DNA from: Methanoregula sp. PtaU1.Bin051
Lineage (GTDB): Archaea > Halobacteriota > Methanomicrobia > Methanomicrobiales > Methanospirillaceae
DNA: 64,000 nucleotides
Direction of reading: 5' to 3'
Assembly (NCBI GenBank): GCA_002067895.1
Contig: MVRE01000017.1
Location: 92,857 to 156,856 of the forward strand
The notes under the pieces were generated by a model. It was not told where the DNA came from. It did no database searches and was given only the letters and a program-made list of their open reading frames with translations. Shown here piece by piece: positions 46,633 to 58,300 of this stretch; the stretch's first letter is position 1; each line of letters opens with the position of its first letter. The position numbers were made by a program, and so were the translations under genes.

Positions 46633-46842
46633 ATGGAGCTGGAAGAACTGGAGATCGTCATACCTCGCGATGGGACCTTACAGGTGAGTGTGAAAGGGTT
46701 ACGGGGGGCCACCTGCCTTTCCGCCACAAAGAGGCTTGAGGAAGCGACCGGCATCGTAATCAGCAGGAATTTTACCGCTGCGTACTATGAACCAGAACAA
46801 TCAGTACATCATCATGTCCGGACCCAGGAAAGAAAATTATGA
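46633..46842 (+). CDS. DUF2997 small protein
   Basis: 69 residues. ELEIVIPRDGTLQVSVKG, then GATCLSATKRLEEATG and a tail with AAYYE match the DUF2997 family as I recall it, with the conserved Cys in GATC. It starts 3 nt after the Hsp70-like stop and closes the operon. The compact ubiquitin-sized length makes it a candidate substrate or tag, but there is no C-terminal Gly-Gly and the role is unknown. Confidence 0.78.
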   Translation: MELEELEIVIPRDGTLQVSVKGLRGATCLSATKRLEEATGIVISRNFTAAYYEPEQSVHHHVRTQERKL

Positions 46843-46951
46843 CTATTCCCTGACGAGGTCTTTTAAAGATTGCAGGACAGATTGGGGGATTCGGGGTTCA
46901 CTATTCGCCTGTTTAAAAAAGTAAAAGAAGGGGAATTTAAGAGATCCGGAT

Positions 46952-49549
46952 TCAATACCTGAAGTCCCTGATCTCTTTCTTTACATTTTCAACGATCTCG
47001 TTTACTTGGGCGACAATCTTGGTGATCTGATCAATGGCTGCCGATGACTCTTCACTTGCAGCCGCAGCATCGGTCGCCTCCTTAGCCGTATCCGCGATCA
47101 GTGTATCGACCTGATGGATGCTTGCTGTGATCTCTTCCGTGGTTGCTGCCTGTTCCTCAGCAGCAGCGGCAACCTCAGATGCAGCGGCGGAGACTTTTGC
47201 TACTGCATCCCGGATTGTCTGGAACGCCTCAAGGGCCTGCCGGGACATCTGGGCTCCCTTATTGACCTGTTCCTTGGAACTTTCGGTAGCCGCAGCAGCG
47301 TTCTTGGTAGCCATATTGAGGTCAGCAATCATGTGTTCGATCTTTTCGGCACTTGCCCGTGATTCCTCAGCAAGCGACTTGACCTCAGATGCAACAACAG
47401 CAAATCCACGCCCGGCGTCTCCTGCACGCGCTGCTTCGATTGCCGCGTTCAGGGCAAGCAGGTTTGTCTGGTTGGCGAGGTTCCGGATTAAGACAACGAT
47501 ATCGGTGATGTCTGCCATCTGTTTTTCAATCTCTTTCACGATATCGTAGACCGAGCCGGTTGAGATCGAGATTTCTGCCATTCCCTTCTCAACACCGTCT
47601 GCAAGTTCGGCACCGCTCTTGGAGGCCTCATTCGCCTGTTTTGCCTCGTCCGAGACTTTCTCCATATTCGAAGTGACTTCTTCTACGGCAGCGCCCATGT
47701 CCTCCATGGCTTTTAACACCTGCTGGACGCCCTGCGTGGCTTTTTCGGTGTTGTTACTGACCGACCCCGTATTCTTTGCAACCTGTGCCGCGCCTGCAGA
47801 AACCTCTTCGATACTCGCCGTGGCTCGTTCCGTACCGCCCGATACTGCATTTAACTGCTCGGAGATAAAGGCAAGCGCTTCCGCCACTTTCTTCTGTGCC
47901 TTTCGGCCTGCTTCCCTGATCTCGGTTAAGTCCGAGAAGAATTCCATTGATCCGATGACCGTGCCTTTCAGATCCTTTATTGGAACACCGGTATACGAGA
48001 TATCGTACTGGCGGTCCTTTGGCATTGCCTGCGTTTCTGCAGAGACCGGTGAACCTGATTTCATGCACCGCCCGGATGCGCATTCCGCTGTCTGGCACTG
48101 TTTGGTCTTGAACTGGTCATAACATTTGGATCCGACAAGTTCATCAGGGGCTTTCCCTGCCATGGCTGCCGCAGCATGGTTGATGTAAAGTATAGTGAAT
48201 TCCTTGTCAACGATGAATGCAGGCACGGGTATAGCGTCAAGATGCCCGACAAGTGCGTTGATTGTTTCATTGATGCCCTTTATCATTGACGCATAATCGC
48301 CTTTAAACTTCTTTTCATCGCCCCGGAAGGTCAGTCGTCCTTCGACTGCAGCAGCACTGACCGCATTCATTTCGCCATTGAAGTTGCGGAGTGTTCCGAC
48401 GACGTCCCCGAATGCCGATGCCACATCGCCGATTTCATCCTTTGCTCCGGATAGAACCGCACCTGTTCCCAGTGCCTGTTCGGCACCTGTCAGATCGCCG
48501 ATACTGACATTCTTTCCGATGTTTACAAGCCCGTCCATCCTGCGGGCGATCGAGCGCCCGAAAAGGATTGAAACTGCACATCCCGCTGCGATGCTTATGA
48601 TTAGGATGATCACGATCGCATTGCGCAGGTTGTCAACAGGTGCGCTGAAATCAGCAGGATCAACACGTGATGCGATAATCCAGTCTGTTGCCGGGAAGTA
48701 CGTATAGTAGGCGACGACATCTTTACCTTCAAAGTTGTACGAAATTCGCCCATTACTCGTAACATACTTGTCTTTTGTGTCGATCATCGTTTTAACGAAA
48801 TCCCGGTCTGCCAGGCTCTGCCCTTCAAGTGTCGGATGGACGATCAGGTTCCCCTTGCTGTCCATGATATAGAGATACCCATTCGTTCCGAGCTTGGCGG
48901 TCCGTACCTCCGTTTTCAGGGGACCATAGACCGAATCTTCAGGAACCCCTACAAAGAGAATCCCGATGATCGCACCGCTCTTATCCTTAATCGGTTCATA
49001 GGCAGTCACATATTTTTTCCCGACAACATCCGCTGTGCCGTAAAAGGTCTGGCCTTTTACCATGACGGCATCATAGACTGCATCGGAAACCGGGGTACCG
49101 ACAGCCCGCTTGCCATCCGCACCGATAACGTTTGTGGATACCCGGATCGCCTGGTCTCCGATCTTCTGGAAGATCGTTGCTTTGCTGCCAACCGTCTTTT
49201 CAACCTGATCGACAAGATCGAAGTTGTTGTTAATCGTAGTGCCGCCAACAACAAGCTTTCCGTCAACAATCGCTGGAGTTCCATACTCGTTGAATCCGAG
49301 TCTCAGCACCCTCAGGTCACTGTCCAGCTTGTTTTTTGACAGCTGATACGAGTTGTCGGTCATCTTCCGGACATCGCTGATCTGGGTATCGAGCATCAGG
49401 TTGAGCTGATCGGACAATCCTGAACTCGCATTAATGTACGCAACAACCCCGAGTGTGACTGTCGGAACGATAACAAGGAAAAGACAGATGATAAGGATCT
49501 TGGATCCTATCTTTAAGTTGTTGAATTTCAAACCAACTTCATGAATCAT
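46952..49549 (-). CDS. Methyl-accepting chemotaxis protein with Cache, HAMP and PAS domains
   Basis: 865 residues: TM1 (about 18-40), extracellular double-Cache-like sensing region (about 45-310), TM2 (about 313-335), HAMP (about 335-390), PAS (about 440-545), and the MCP signalling coil (about 560-865) with the hairpin tip [30 protein letters not shown]. The PAS domain contains four closely spaced cysteines between about 474 and 495 ([18 protein letters not shown]). It is the last gene of the operon MCP-CheW-MCP and senses an unknown ligand. Confidence 0.93.
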   Translation of the reverse strand: MIHEVGLKFNNLKIGSKILIICLFLVIVPTVTLGVVAYINASSGLSDQLNLMLDTQISDVRKMTDNSYQLSKNKLDSDLRVLRLGFNEYGTPAIVDGKLVVGGTTINNNFDLVDQVEKTVGSKATIFQKIGDQAIRVSTNVIGADGKRAVGTPVSDAVYDAVMVKGQTFYGTADVVGKKYVTAYEPIKDKSGAIIGILFVGVPEDSVYGPLKTEVRTAKLGTNGYLYIMDSKGNLIVHPTLEGQSLADRDFVKTMIDTKDKYVTSNGRISYNFEGKDVVAYYTYFPATDWIIASRVDPADFSAPVDNLRNAIVIILIISIAAGCAVSILFGRSIARRMDGLVNIGKNVSIGDLTGAEQALGTGAVLSGAKDEIGDVASAFGDVVGTLRNFNGEMNAVSAAAVEGRLTFRGDEKKFKGDYASMIKGINETINALVGHLDAIPVPAFIVDKEFTILYINHAAAAMAGKAPDELVGSKCYDQFKTKQCQTAECASGRCMKSGSPVSAETQAMPKDRQYDISYTGVPIKDLKGTVIGSMEFFSDLTEIREAGRKAQKKVAEALAFISEQLNAVSGGTERATASIEEVSAGAAQVAKNTGSVSNNTEKATQGVQQVLKAMEDMGAAVEEVTSNMEKVSDEAKQANEASKSGAELADGVEKGMAEISISTGSVYDIVKEIEKQMADITDIVVLIRNLANQTNLLALNAAIEAARAGDAGRGFAVVASEVKSLAEESRASAEKIEHMIADLNMATKNAAAATESSKEQVNKGAQMSRQALEAFQTIRDAVAKVSAAASEVAAAAEEQAATTEEITASIHQVDTLIADTAKEATDAAAASEESSAAIDQITKIVAQVNEIVENVKKEIRDFRY

Positions 49550-49592
49550 TGCATTATCCCCCTCCGAATTTCAATGAGTGAGTCATAAAAAA

Positions 49593-50138
49593 TTACAATT
49601 TGATATCCTTTACCAGAGGTTTGATATCAATCCAGATGATGAGTTCATTTACCTCCTTGTCCTTTACATCCACTTTCTTCTTAATGATACCAAGGATCGA
49701 GGTATCGTCCTGGTCCACCGATTCTGATGTGGTATCGACCTGACTCATCTCGAACGTTGAGACAGATGAGACATCATCGACGAGGATTCCCATCTTTGAA
49801 TGTGTGATCTTTTCGTCAAGGACGATAATACGCGAGGCCTCAATAGCTGTACTGCCGGTATCATTGATGTTGAGCCGTTGCTTGAGATCGACAATGGTCG
49901 TGATCTCCCCCCGCAGGTCTATAATGCCTTTCACGTACGGCGGCGTGTTAGGGAGTTTGGTTATGGAGGTGTACTCCACAACCTCCTTGACATCGAACAG
50001 GTCGATGGCGAAGTGCTCCTTTCCCAGAATGAACTCCACGACCTGGATATCTTTCTGGGCACCCTTGGCTGCCGCATCCCGTGATTGGGTCTGCTGAGCC
50101 GTTGCCTGGAGGGGTTCCGTTGCTTGTTTGGATGACAT
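49593..50138 (-). CDS. cheW: CheW chemotaxis coupling protein
   Basis: 181 residues from the ATG at 50138, with a disordered N-terminus (about 1-30, Ala/Gln rich) and the CheW core: VVEFILGKEHFAIDLFDV, GIIDLRGEITTIVDLKQRL, and the later GILVDDVSSV. It links receptors to CheA, which is not in this window. The Shine-Dalgarno is GGGGGAT. It sits between two chemoreceptors. Confidence 0.93.
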   Translation of the reverse strand: MSSKQATEPLQATAQQTQSRDAAAKGAQKDIQVVEFILGKEHFAIDLFDVKEVVEYTSITKLPNTPPYVKGIIDLRGEITTIVDLKQRLNINDTGSTAIEASRIIVLDEKITHSKMGILVDDVSSVSTFEMSQVDTTSESVDQDDTSILGIIKKKVDVKDKEVNELIIWIDIKPLVKDIKL

Positions 50139-50155
50139 GAGAAACAATCCCCCCT

Positions 50156-52267
50156 CTATACCGTAAACTTTGCCATCTCTTTGGAGACGTTCTCCACAAT
50201 CTTGTTGAGGTTGTCAACTACCTTGTTAATCTCGTTGATGGATGCGGTTGCCTCCTCAGTAGCAGCAGCAGAGTTGCTTGCCTCCTTGCTTGTGCTCTCA
50301 ACCTGGGTACGCACCTCGTGGATGCTTGCCGTGATCTCCTCTGTTGTTGCCGCCTGCTCCTCGGCCGCTGCTGCAACCTCGGATGCTGCGCTTGCAACCT
50401 TCTCTGCTGCGTCCTTGATCTTGTTGAAGGCGGCGAGCGCCTCGTGCGACATCTCGGCACCCTTGGTCACAAGCTCCTTGGATCCTTCCGTAGCAGTCGC
50501 AGCACCCTTCGTTGCCTTGTTCAGCTCGGTGATCATCTGCTCGATCTTCTCCGCGCTGGCGCGGGACTCTTCCGCAAGGGATTTGACTTCCGATGCGACA
50601 ACGGCGAATCCGCGCCCGGCATCGCCTGCGCGTGCCGCTTCGATAGCGGCGTTGAGCGCAAGCAGGTTGGTCTGGTTCGCAAGGTCGCGGATCAGTACCA
50701 CGATGTTAGTGATATCGGCCATCTGCTTCTCGATCTCCTTGACAATCTCGAAGACGGTCTGGGTAGAGGCCGAGATTTCCGTCATGCTCTTCTCGACATT
50801 TTCAACAAGCGCAGCACCACTCTTGGATGCCTCGTTCGTCTGTTTCGACTGGTTGGAGACATTCTCCATGCTGGAAGTGACTTCCTCGACTGCCGCGCTC
50901 ATGTCCTCCATGGCCTTGAGGACCTGCGCAATACCCTGCGTGGACTTTTCCGCGTTCTCGTTGACTTTCTGGGTACCCATTGCAATCTGGTTGGCGCCGG
51001 TCGATATCTCATTCAGGCTTGCCGCGGCCTCTTCGGCTGCTGCTGAGAGATCCGTTGTCTGCTTGTTGACCTGCTGAATCGCCTTGGAGACCGATTCGCC
51101 GACATTGTTAAGGGCATTCTTGAACTTGATCATATCACCGGCAACTGACAACTTGTCACTGAAGCGGGCGGTAAAGTCCTGCTTCGCGTACTGGTTTGCA
51201 ATACGCATTGCCTCGTTAACCGGGTCAACGACATTCTGGAGCGTGTTGTTAATGCCCTCAATTACATTCCGGTACTCACCTTGGTGCTTCGTTGCATCCG
51301 CCCGGGTACTGAGTTCTCCCTTTGCGGCAGCATCGGCAAGCATCTTGGCATCGTTGTTCAGCCGGTTGATGGCATCAACCATCTGGATCAACGCGGGTGA
51401 GATCTCATCCTGACCGTCCTTGGCCTTTACCGTCACCGAGAGATCACCTTTTGCAATCTTTTTCATGGTGCCGACTACATTGGTCTGGAGATCATCAGAG
51501 AATACATCCATAACTGCAGCCATGTCGCCGATCTCGTCCTTTCGGTTCAGTTTGAGCCGGTTGCCGAGGTGGCCGTTGCCCATCTCTTTCAGATTCTTTG
51601 CAACGTTATCAATTGGACCGGTGATACTCTTTGTTAAGTAGAGTGCAATTGCTATACCCGCAATTGCAGCAATCAAGGTCGCAACAATCATCATGATTGT
51701 AGCATTGGCGATGGCTTCATTGCTTTGTTTATCGAGTGCTGCCGCATCATCGAAGAGAGCCTTGACCAGCGCATTCATTGCCGCGAGGGTTTCCGTTCGT
51801 GCCTTGATTACAGAACTGTCTGCAGCCAGAGCTGCGTCAACAGCCTTTGTATTCCCGGCCTCAGCATCCCTCATGATCTGGCGATAACCGGCCTGCATCT
51901 GCGGCCATGCGGCATCGAACCGTGCCAGTTCGGTCTTTTCGTTCGCACTCAGATCTTTCTTGCGGAAGTCGGCCATCTGATCATTGACGGTCGTGATCTG
52001 CTTTTCGATGGATGTCTCCATAGCCTGCCGGTCAGCCGTAACGTAGATAAACCGGTAGATATCTCCACGCATTTTCTCGATAGCGGCATTGGAGAGCGCC
52101 AGATTCTGCGCAGGAGCCATATCGTTCGTATAGAGTCTTCCCTGCCTTGCATTTGCGTCCTGTAGATTGACATAACCAATTACGGCTACGACAACAAGGA
52201 GCGCAATTATGATGAGGAATGCACCTACAAGTTTCTTCCCCAGTTTCATGTCATCGATAAACCTCAT
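50156..52267 (-). CDS. Methyl-accepting chemotaxis protein (four-helix-bundle sensor)
   Basis: 703 residues: TM1 (about 12-33), an extracellular four-helix bundle (about 35-188), TM2 (about 189-212), HAMP-like repeats (about 213-400) and the MCP signalling domain (about 405-703). The tip is the same as in the neighbouring receptor ([15 protein letters not shown]...), and long stretches of the signalling domains are nearly identical, indicating duplication and/or exchange. It is the first gene of the minus-strand chemosensory unit; no methylation or kinase genes are present nearby. Confidence 0.93.
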   Translation of the reverse strand: MRFIDDMKLGKKLVGAFLIIIALLVVVAVIGYVNLQDANARQGRLYTNDMAPAQNLALSNAAIEKMRGDIYRFIYVTADRQAMETSIEKQITTVNDQMADFRKKDLSANEKTELARFDAAWPQMQAGYRQIMRDAEAGNTKAVDAALAADSSVIKARTETLAAMNALVKALFDDAAALDKQSNEAIANATIMMIVATLIAAIAGIAIALYLTKSITGPIDNVAKNLKEMGNGHLGNRLKLNRKDEIGDMAAVMDVFSDDLQTNVVGTMKKIAKGDLSVTVKAKDGQDEISPALIQMVDAINRLNNDAKMLADAAAKGELSTRADATKHQGEYRNVIEGINNTLQNVVDPVNEAMRIANQYAKQDFTARFSDKLSVAGDMIKFKNALNNVGESVSKAIQQVNKQTTDLSAAAEEAAASLNEISTGANQIAMGTQKVNENAEKSTQGIAQVLKAMEDMSAAVEEVTSSMENVSNQSKQTNEASKSGAALVENVEKSMTEISASTQTVFEIVKEIEKQMADITNIVVLIRDLANQTNLLALNAAIEAARAGDAGRGFAVVASEVKSLAEESRASAEKIEQMITELNKATKGAATATEGSKELVTKGAEMSHEALAAFNKIKDAAEKVASAASEVAAAAEEQAATTEEITASIHEVRTQVESTSKEASNSAAATEEATASINEINKVVDNLNKIVENVSKEMAKFTV

Positions 52268-52709
52268 TTGTCGAACACCTCATGCGAGAGATCGTGATTG
52301 AGCCGGGTTGCCCATGGTGATCGTCATAGTCATCCCTTCAACTGCATGTCAATACATCTCCGGTATTGATGGCCGGAGTGTCGCGGAACCATTGGTAGAG
52401 TATCCCTGCACGCTGCACGGCAGCTGTGCCACCTTGGTATACTCTCTGGCACTCGCTGTCAGGATACTTGACGGGTCTCTTGTCAAAGGAATGCTTTACC
52501 ATCATACACTACCCTCGTGAATCGCCCATCCAGCCCCCACCGGGAGCATTGTGCGATGCCAGTCGGATTTGCTTTGCTCAATTCACTGGCAATTAAGATG
52601 GTGAGTCAATTTCGTTATATAAACATCGTTATTCGCATGGCTAATGTGCATGGCGAAATAGAATCCTTTATTATGTATAAACACGACACATTGTGCAAGA
52701 GCGGATAAG
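52268..52709. promoter_or_regulatory. Intergenic region between divergent sensor genes
   Basis: The 442 nt contain no convincing gene; two short plus-strand frames there lack similarity and good start signals. For the downstream kinase, TATA-like sequences are TTATATAAAC (52615-52624) and TATGTATAAAC (52672-52682). The second lies about 32 nt before the ATG, giving a very short leader. Confidence 0.4.
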
Positions 52710-54776
52710 ATGGACGAATATCAGGACGAAATAGCACGGATCAAACAGATACTAGCAGAACATCCGCAAGGCATGAGCATAACAGAGATAGCTGGCAAAC
52801 TGAAGGTAAATCGCAATTCTGTTGCCAAGTACATGGATATTCTCCAGATCCAAGGAGCTGTTGACGGCCGGAAAATGGGTACCTCAAAGGTCTATTACCT
52901 CTCCGGCCGTATGCCAGCGCAATCCGTCCTGAAAGTCTGTACACGCCCGCTTGTTGTCATTGACAAGGATCTAGTCATTACCGATACGAACAGGGCATTT
53001 ACAGATGTTCTTGGTACTTCAACAGATCGTATAATCAAACAACAGTTCGAATCCCTGCCAATCAGGATCTCTGAGGGCGGGAATATCCAGCAGGTCTTGA
53101 AAGCGGCCCTTCGAGGCACAGAACAGCGTGTCCAAGGAAAGATTACCCATGCAACCGGAAGGATCCATTCCACAACCCTGCTGTTTGAACCTGTTGTCTT
53201 TGAAAGCGGAAAACCCGGTATAGCTCTCATAATCGATGAATATGGAGCCAGAACACCTGTCGGCACCGTAGACACCGCCTTTGCTGACATCCTATCGATG
53301 CTTGATGACGAACAGGAATACCTTATCAGGTATTCCCCTGACGGCATTATCCGGTTTGTCAATGAAACATACTGCAGGGCGGCAGGCAAGTCCAAAGAAG
53401 ACCTGATGGGACGCCCGTTCAAACCCCTTGTCTTTGCTGAGGATGCCGAGCGTATTAAAACCCATCTCAGTAAGCTAACGAGCCAGTTCCCGGTCGGTAC
53501 GATCGAATACCGTGCAGTCATGGCAAACGGGGAGGTTCGCTGGCAGCGCTGGAAGAACCGTGCTCTCTTCGGAGACCGGGGGGAATTAACGGGATACCAG
53601 TCCTGCGGCCTTGATATCACGGATCTGATGCTTGCACAGCAGAAGTTGCAGAAAGCCCAAGAATCATTGCATGATACTATAAGCGGCCAGACGGAAGAGC
53701 TTCGTGAGATCAACCGCCAGCTCTATACAGAGATCGCTGCGCGGGAAAAGATCGAACAGCAACTTCTCCTTACGCAGTTTGCAATGGATAATGCTGCAGA
53801 CATGGTCTTCTGGGTCAACCATAATGCTCGCGTGCAGTATGCAAATAAAAGGGCGTCCGAAGTCCTTGGTTATACCGCAGAGGAACTGAATGATATCCCA
53901 TTTGCTGACATCTTCCCGCTTTATACCATAGCCCACTGGGACAGTATATGGGAGCAGCTGAAAAAAGAGGGGGTGATCACAAGCAGGACCATTCAGCTCC
54001 GAAAGGAAGACGGGGAGATCCCTGTTGAGATCGCAATACGGTATCTCCAGTACCATGGTAATGAGTTCGCATGCTGCTTCTCCCGGGATATATCTGAAAA
54101 TGCCCGCATGGAACAGGCCCTCCAGCAGGCAAACAAGAAACTGAACCTCCTCACGAGTGTCACCCGTCACGATATCCAGAACAAGATTACTGTTCTTCTC
54201 GGTTTCCTATCCAGAGCTAAGAAAGAGACTAAGGACCAGACCCTCCTGAATTACCTCGAACGACAGGAAAAAGCGGCAAAGGAGATCAGAAACGAGATGC
54301 TGCTTACCCGGGATTTCAAGGATCTCGGCACGGAACCTCCATCCTGGCAGAACCTCCGCGAAATGGTGAGCAACTCAGTTGCGCGACAGGGCAGACAGGA
54401 TATCCGGTTCACCACGGATGTCCCGGAGATTGAAGTGTATGCCGATATTCATCTCGAAAGGGTCTTTGACCGGCTTTTCGAGAACTCATTGCGCCAAGGA
54501 AAAAAGGTTAAGGAGATCTCAATCCAGACAATTTTCCGGGACCATAATCTGATAATTACGGTTGAAGATGACGGGACAGGAATTAAACCTGAAGATAAAA
54601 CGGTTATCTTCGACCTTCAGGAAGGGGATATGAGTCATGCCGGTCTATTCATTGCACGCGAGATCTTGTCCGTTACCGGCATGACCCTTCAGGAAACCGG
54701 GGATTACGGGAAAGGTGCCCGGTTCGAGATCCGGGTTCCTGAAACAATGTACCGCTTTCCTGTAGAAAACACATAG
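52710..54776 (+). CDS. PAS sensor histidine kinase with N-terminal winged-helix domain
   Basis: 688 residues: winged-helix-like N-terminus (about 1-70; GMSITEIAGKLKVNRNSVAKY), three PAS domains (about 75-180, 205-310, 355-465), and the methanogen-type kinase core (about 470-688) with TSVTRHDIQNKIT (His), the N box ERVFDRLFENSLRQG and VEDDGTGIKPED. The HTH suggests it may bind DNA as well as sense. It is followed 110 nt later by a response regulator. Confidence 0.85.
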   Translation: MDEYQDEIARIKQILAEHPQGMSITEIAGKLKVNRNSVAKYMDILQIQGAVDGRKMGTSKVYYLSGRMPAQSVLKVCTRPLVVIDKDLVITDTNRAFTDVLGTSTDRIIKQQFESLPIRISEGGNIQQVLKAALRGTEQRVQGKITHATGRIHSTTLLFEPVVFESGKPGIALIIDEYGARTPVGTVDTAFADILSMLDDEQEYLIRYSPDGIIRFVNETYCRAAGKSKEDLMGRPFKPLVFAEDAERIKTHLSKLTSQFPVGTIEYRAVMANGEVRWQRWKNRALFGDRGELTGYQSCGLDITDLMLAQQKLQKAQESLHDTISGQTEELREINRQLYTEIAAREKIEQQLLLTQFAMDNAADMVFWVNHNARVQYANKRASEVLGYTAEELNDIPFADIFPLYTIAHWDSIWEQLKKEGVITSRTIQLRKEDGEIPVEIAIRYLQYHGNEFACCFSRDISENARMEQALQQANKKLNLLTSVTRHDIQNKITVLLGFLSRAKKETKDQTLLNYLERQEKAAKEIRNEMLLTRDFKDLGTEPPSWQNLREMVSNSVARQGRQDIRFTTDVPEIEVYADIHLERVFDRLFENSLRQGKKVKEISIQTIFRDHNLIITVEDDGTGIKPEDKTVIFDLQEGDMSHAGLFIAREILSVTGMTLQETGDYGKGARFEIRVPETMYRFPVENT

Positions 54777-54839
54777 GCTATCCTTACCATAATATTAAGG
54801 AAAGGTTGAATTTTTATTCGAATCATCGTCGTAAAAGAA

Positions 54840-54851
54840 GAATATATAAAT
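54840..54851 (+). promoter_or_regulatory. TATA box of the response regulator gene
   Basis: GAATATATAAAT is a strong TATA match about 50 nt upstream of the ATG at 54896, giving a leader of about 25 nt with GTGGAGAAT as the ribosome site. Confidence 0.5.
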
Positions 54852-54895
54852 AGAGTCTCCGGCAACCAGAATACAGGTACGAATCTGTGGAGAAT

Positions 54896-55273
54896 ATGAT
54901 GCTGCGCATATTGCTGGTTGATGACGATCCAGATATTCTCGACATTATTCGCCTTGAACTCGAAGATAATTCAGCGATCGCGGTTGACACCTGCCGGTCA
55001 GCCATTGAAGGTCTCGAAAAGGCCAGCCATGGCGATTACGATGTGATCATCTCAGATCTTCATATGCCGGGGATGGATGGTGCGAGCCTTGTTAAAGAAC
55101 TTCGCAGTCGTAATAACCGATCCCTGATCATAATTTATTCCGGGCACGATCTCGGTGCGGGCATCAGAAAAGCGCTCGATAGCGGGGCAGATCATTATCT
55201 TGCCCGCGGAGGAGATCCCGAAAAGGAGTTTACCGAATTGCGGAAGATCATTCAACAGTATACAACAAAGTAG
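54896..55273 (+). CDS. Single-domain response regulator
   Basis: About 125 residues, receiver domain only. The LLVDDDPDILD acidic pocket and ISDLHMPGMDG (phospho-Asp) are intact, and IIYSGHDLGAGI and SGADHYLARGG follow. Probably partners with the upstream or convergent kinase; the output target is unknown. Another ATG is 3 nt downstream (54899) and a GTG lies at 54887. Transcribed from its own TATA box. Confidence 0.9.
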   Translation: MMLRILLVDDDPDILDIIRLELEDNSAIAVDTCRSAIEGLEKASHGDYDVIISDLHMPGMDGASLVKELRSRNNRSLIIIYSGHDLGAGIRKALDSGADHYLARGGDPEKEFTELRKIIQQYTTK

Positions 55274-55334
55274 CCGATAGTTTGCTGCACCTGCTTTTTC
55301 ATTTACCCCTTATCATATAGGATGCTTTACCGGG

Positions 55335-58300
55335 TTACGTTGATTCGCTGATCCTGAACCTGCCTGCGGGGATATGAAGCTCGAACCGTGCACCTTTTGT
55401 CGGAAAACCGGTCTCCATAATCTCAATGCCCGTCAGGCTTAAGATCTCCTTAGCCAGAAACAGACCGAGTCCGGTATGGTGTCCGAACCCTTTCTCAAAG
55501 ATCTTACTCTTGTCCTTGGCGGGGATACCAATGCCGTCATCCTCAATAAGCAGTATGGTTGTGCTCCCCTCCCTGCGATAGGAGGCATTTATGCTGGTAA
55601 GGTTCTGCCCGTACCGCAGGGAATTGTCAATGATGTTGTACATCACTTTCCCGAGTAGGGGATCGGCAAGGACTGTAAGGCCGGAAAGGTTATTGGTGAT
55701 TTGGACTTTTCCGGTATCCAGTTGAGATACTGCAAGATCAAATGTTTCTGACGCATCCTGCCATTCAGGATCCTTAACCCCCATGTCCTGATAATCCCGT
55801 GTGAACATGATCTGATCCTCCATAACATGCAGAGTGGCATCGATCTTCCTGATAAAGTCCTCAAGCTTCTCCCGTTCATGGGTCAATTTGGCAAGTTCAA
55901 GATATCCGATAGCAATGGTCAGCTTGTTCAGGATGTCATGCCGGGTGACATTCGAAAGGAGGTTAAGCTTTTCGTTGGCAAGCCGCAATGACTGCTCGGA
56001 CCGCTTGCGATCCGAGACGTCCCGGATGAATATGATGTCGGATGATTTTCCGTTATAATCCATGATGCCGGCATTCAGCTCCACATTAATCACAACATTG
56101 TCCCGTGAAATGAGGATTGTCTCGAAGACCGAAGGTACATCTTCACCCTCCATCCTGCGCAGCTGCATCGCCCTGACTTTTTCACGTTCGGCGGGTGCTA
56201 CAAAGTCATAGAACGACCTTCCGTTCAGGATTTCGGGGGACCCTCCAAGAAGTTCTGCCGCCCGCGGGTTGACAAACTGCAGAATCCCTTCCTGCAGGAT
56301 CACGATCCCTTCATTGGCGCGGTTGATGACCGTACGATACTTCTCCTCGCTTTTTCTGAGGTCTTTTTCGGCAAGCCTTCTGCGTGCCTGTTCGAGAACG
56401 ATTGCTGTATAGTCCGCCAATGCAATGGCATAATCCTGATCTTCGATATCCCAACTCCGGGGACTTTTGGTTTCTTCAAAGCAAAGCACACCAACAACAG
56501 TAAGCCCTGTACGGATCGGTATATAAAGGGCTGATACGATCTTATATTGCCCAAAATATTCTTTTTTAAATTCAAAAGTCTGCTCATGCGTCAGCGTATC
56601 CTTTGCCACGATTGCACGATTATCCTGCAGTGCTGAGAAATACCGTGGGTAATCTTTTCGGTTTATTTCCCTCCCATATTCATGGATCGATATGCTGCCG
56701 ATATACAGATCGTTGCAGGTTAACGATTCGCCGTCTTTTGAAAAGAACCAGATACTCACCCGGTCCACATTCAGGATCCGGGATCCCATCTCGGTTATCC
56801 GGTTCAGTGCAATACGGAGCGTTGGGGCATCCGTCGTCGCCAGCTCGACAAGCGCCTTCTGGTATCCAACAGCCCTGTCCGCTCTCCCCTGCCGGGCCTC
56901 TGCTGCCTGCTGGCGTTCCGTAATATCCCGGATCGCAGCGACATGAACAGGTCTCCCGCCCCAATTAAAGAATCTCCCGGTAATTTCTACCGGGAAGACA
57001 GTGCCGTCCCGTTTTTTATGATAACGGAGAGGGATGGTAACGACACGATCCGCGAGTACAGGGGTGGTTCTTGTAACCCTTTCGGTATCTTCCGGTTCTG
57101 CTGAGAGATCAGTGTTTTTTCTTGAGAGGATCTCATCTTTGCTGTACCCATAGAGCGCAGTGGCTGCGTTGTTCGCTTCGAGAATTGCTCCTGTTTCATT
57201 ATCGATTAAGAGAACAGCATCTGATTCTGCTTCGAAAAGGTTACGATATTTCTCCTCATTCTCCTTGAGGGCAGCTTGATGTTCCAGAAGCTGGCGATAA
57301 TTTTCGCGCAGGGTTTTATCAGTCGCACTCAGTTGCTGGTATGCAGCCTGTAGTTCCTCATTCTTGCCGGTGATTACTCCCTGTATCCGCTTTGCTTCAG
57401 TGATATCTTCATAGGTGCCCAGAACCCCCAGCAGTTCACCATCAGTATTTCGGAGCGGGATCTTACTGGTCCGGAGCCATATCCTTTTTCCTTCCGGAGT
57501 GGTCTGGGGCTCTTCGTAATTATACTTCGGATTTCCGCTTTCAATCACAACCTTGTCGTCAGCACGGTACATCTCTGCCTGATCAGCCCACCCCATTTCA
57601 TAATCTGTTTTACCGATTATGTCGGCAGGTGTCTGATATCCTGCATCTTTTGCGAAAGGAAGGTTGCAACCCAGATAGTGGAGACTACGATCTTTCCAGA
57701 ATACCCGTACCGGGATTGTATCAAGAACAGAACGTAGCATCTGGCGGGATTCTGCCAGATCTTTCTGGTTCTTTGCCAGTTCATCTAGATTCTTATGAAG
57801 CGCTTCTTCCACCCGTTTACGCCTGATGATTCCCCACAACCCATTCATCAGAAGAGAGAGCTGTAAAATATCGTCCTCGTCATAGTTGTTTAGCTTATTC
57901 CCAACACCGACAACAATAACGATCCTGTTGCCATCGAATATCGGGACGTTCATATGACGTTGCAACCGGACATGCCCTGGTGGCGTTCCTTTCTTGAGCG
58001 GATTGTCTGCAGAATAGTTATTGGTTATGATTGCTCTTCGCTGGCGGACGGCTTCTCCCCACAATCCGGTTTTCTCGACAGGATACTCCCGCGGTTTCTC
58101 CTGGATGCGGCACTCATCCATTGCCTGCTTTGACCATGAATACATCAAAAGAACGCGTTCATCATCCGTCAGGAATGCGAGATATCCTAGCGTACTCTGG
58201 GTGATGATAACTGCCTGTTCGAGTGCATAATCCGTGATATCTTTCAAAGGATAATCCCGCATCGCATAGAGCTGGATCATAGCGTCAAGCCGTTTTTCAG

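Noticed and set aside
52308..52708. Two short plus-strand open frames in the gap before the sensor kinase
   Set aside because: No similarity, no credible ribosome sites, and promoter-like A/T stretches run through them.
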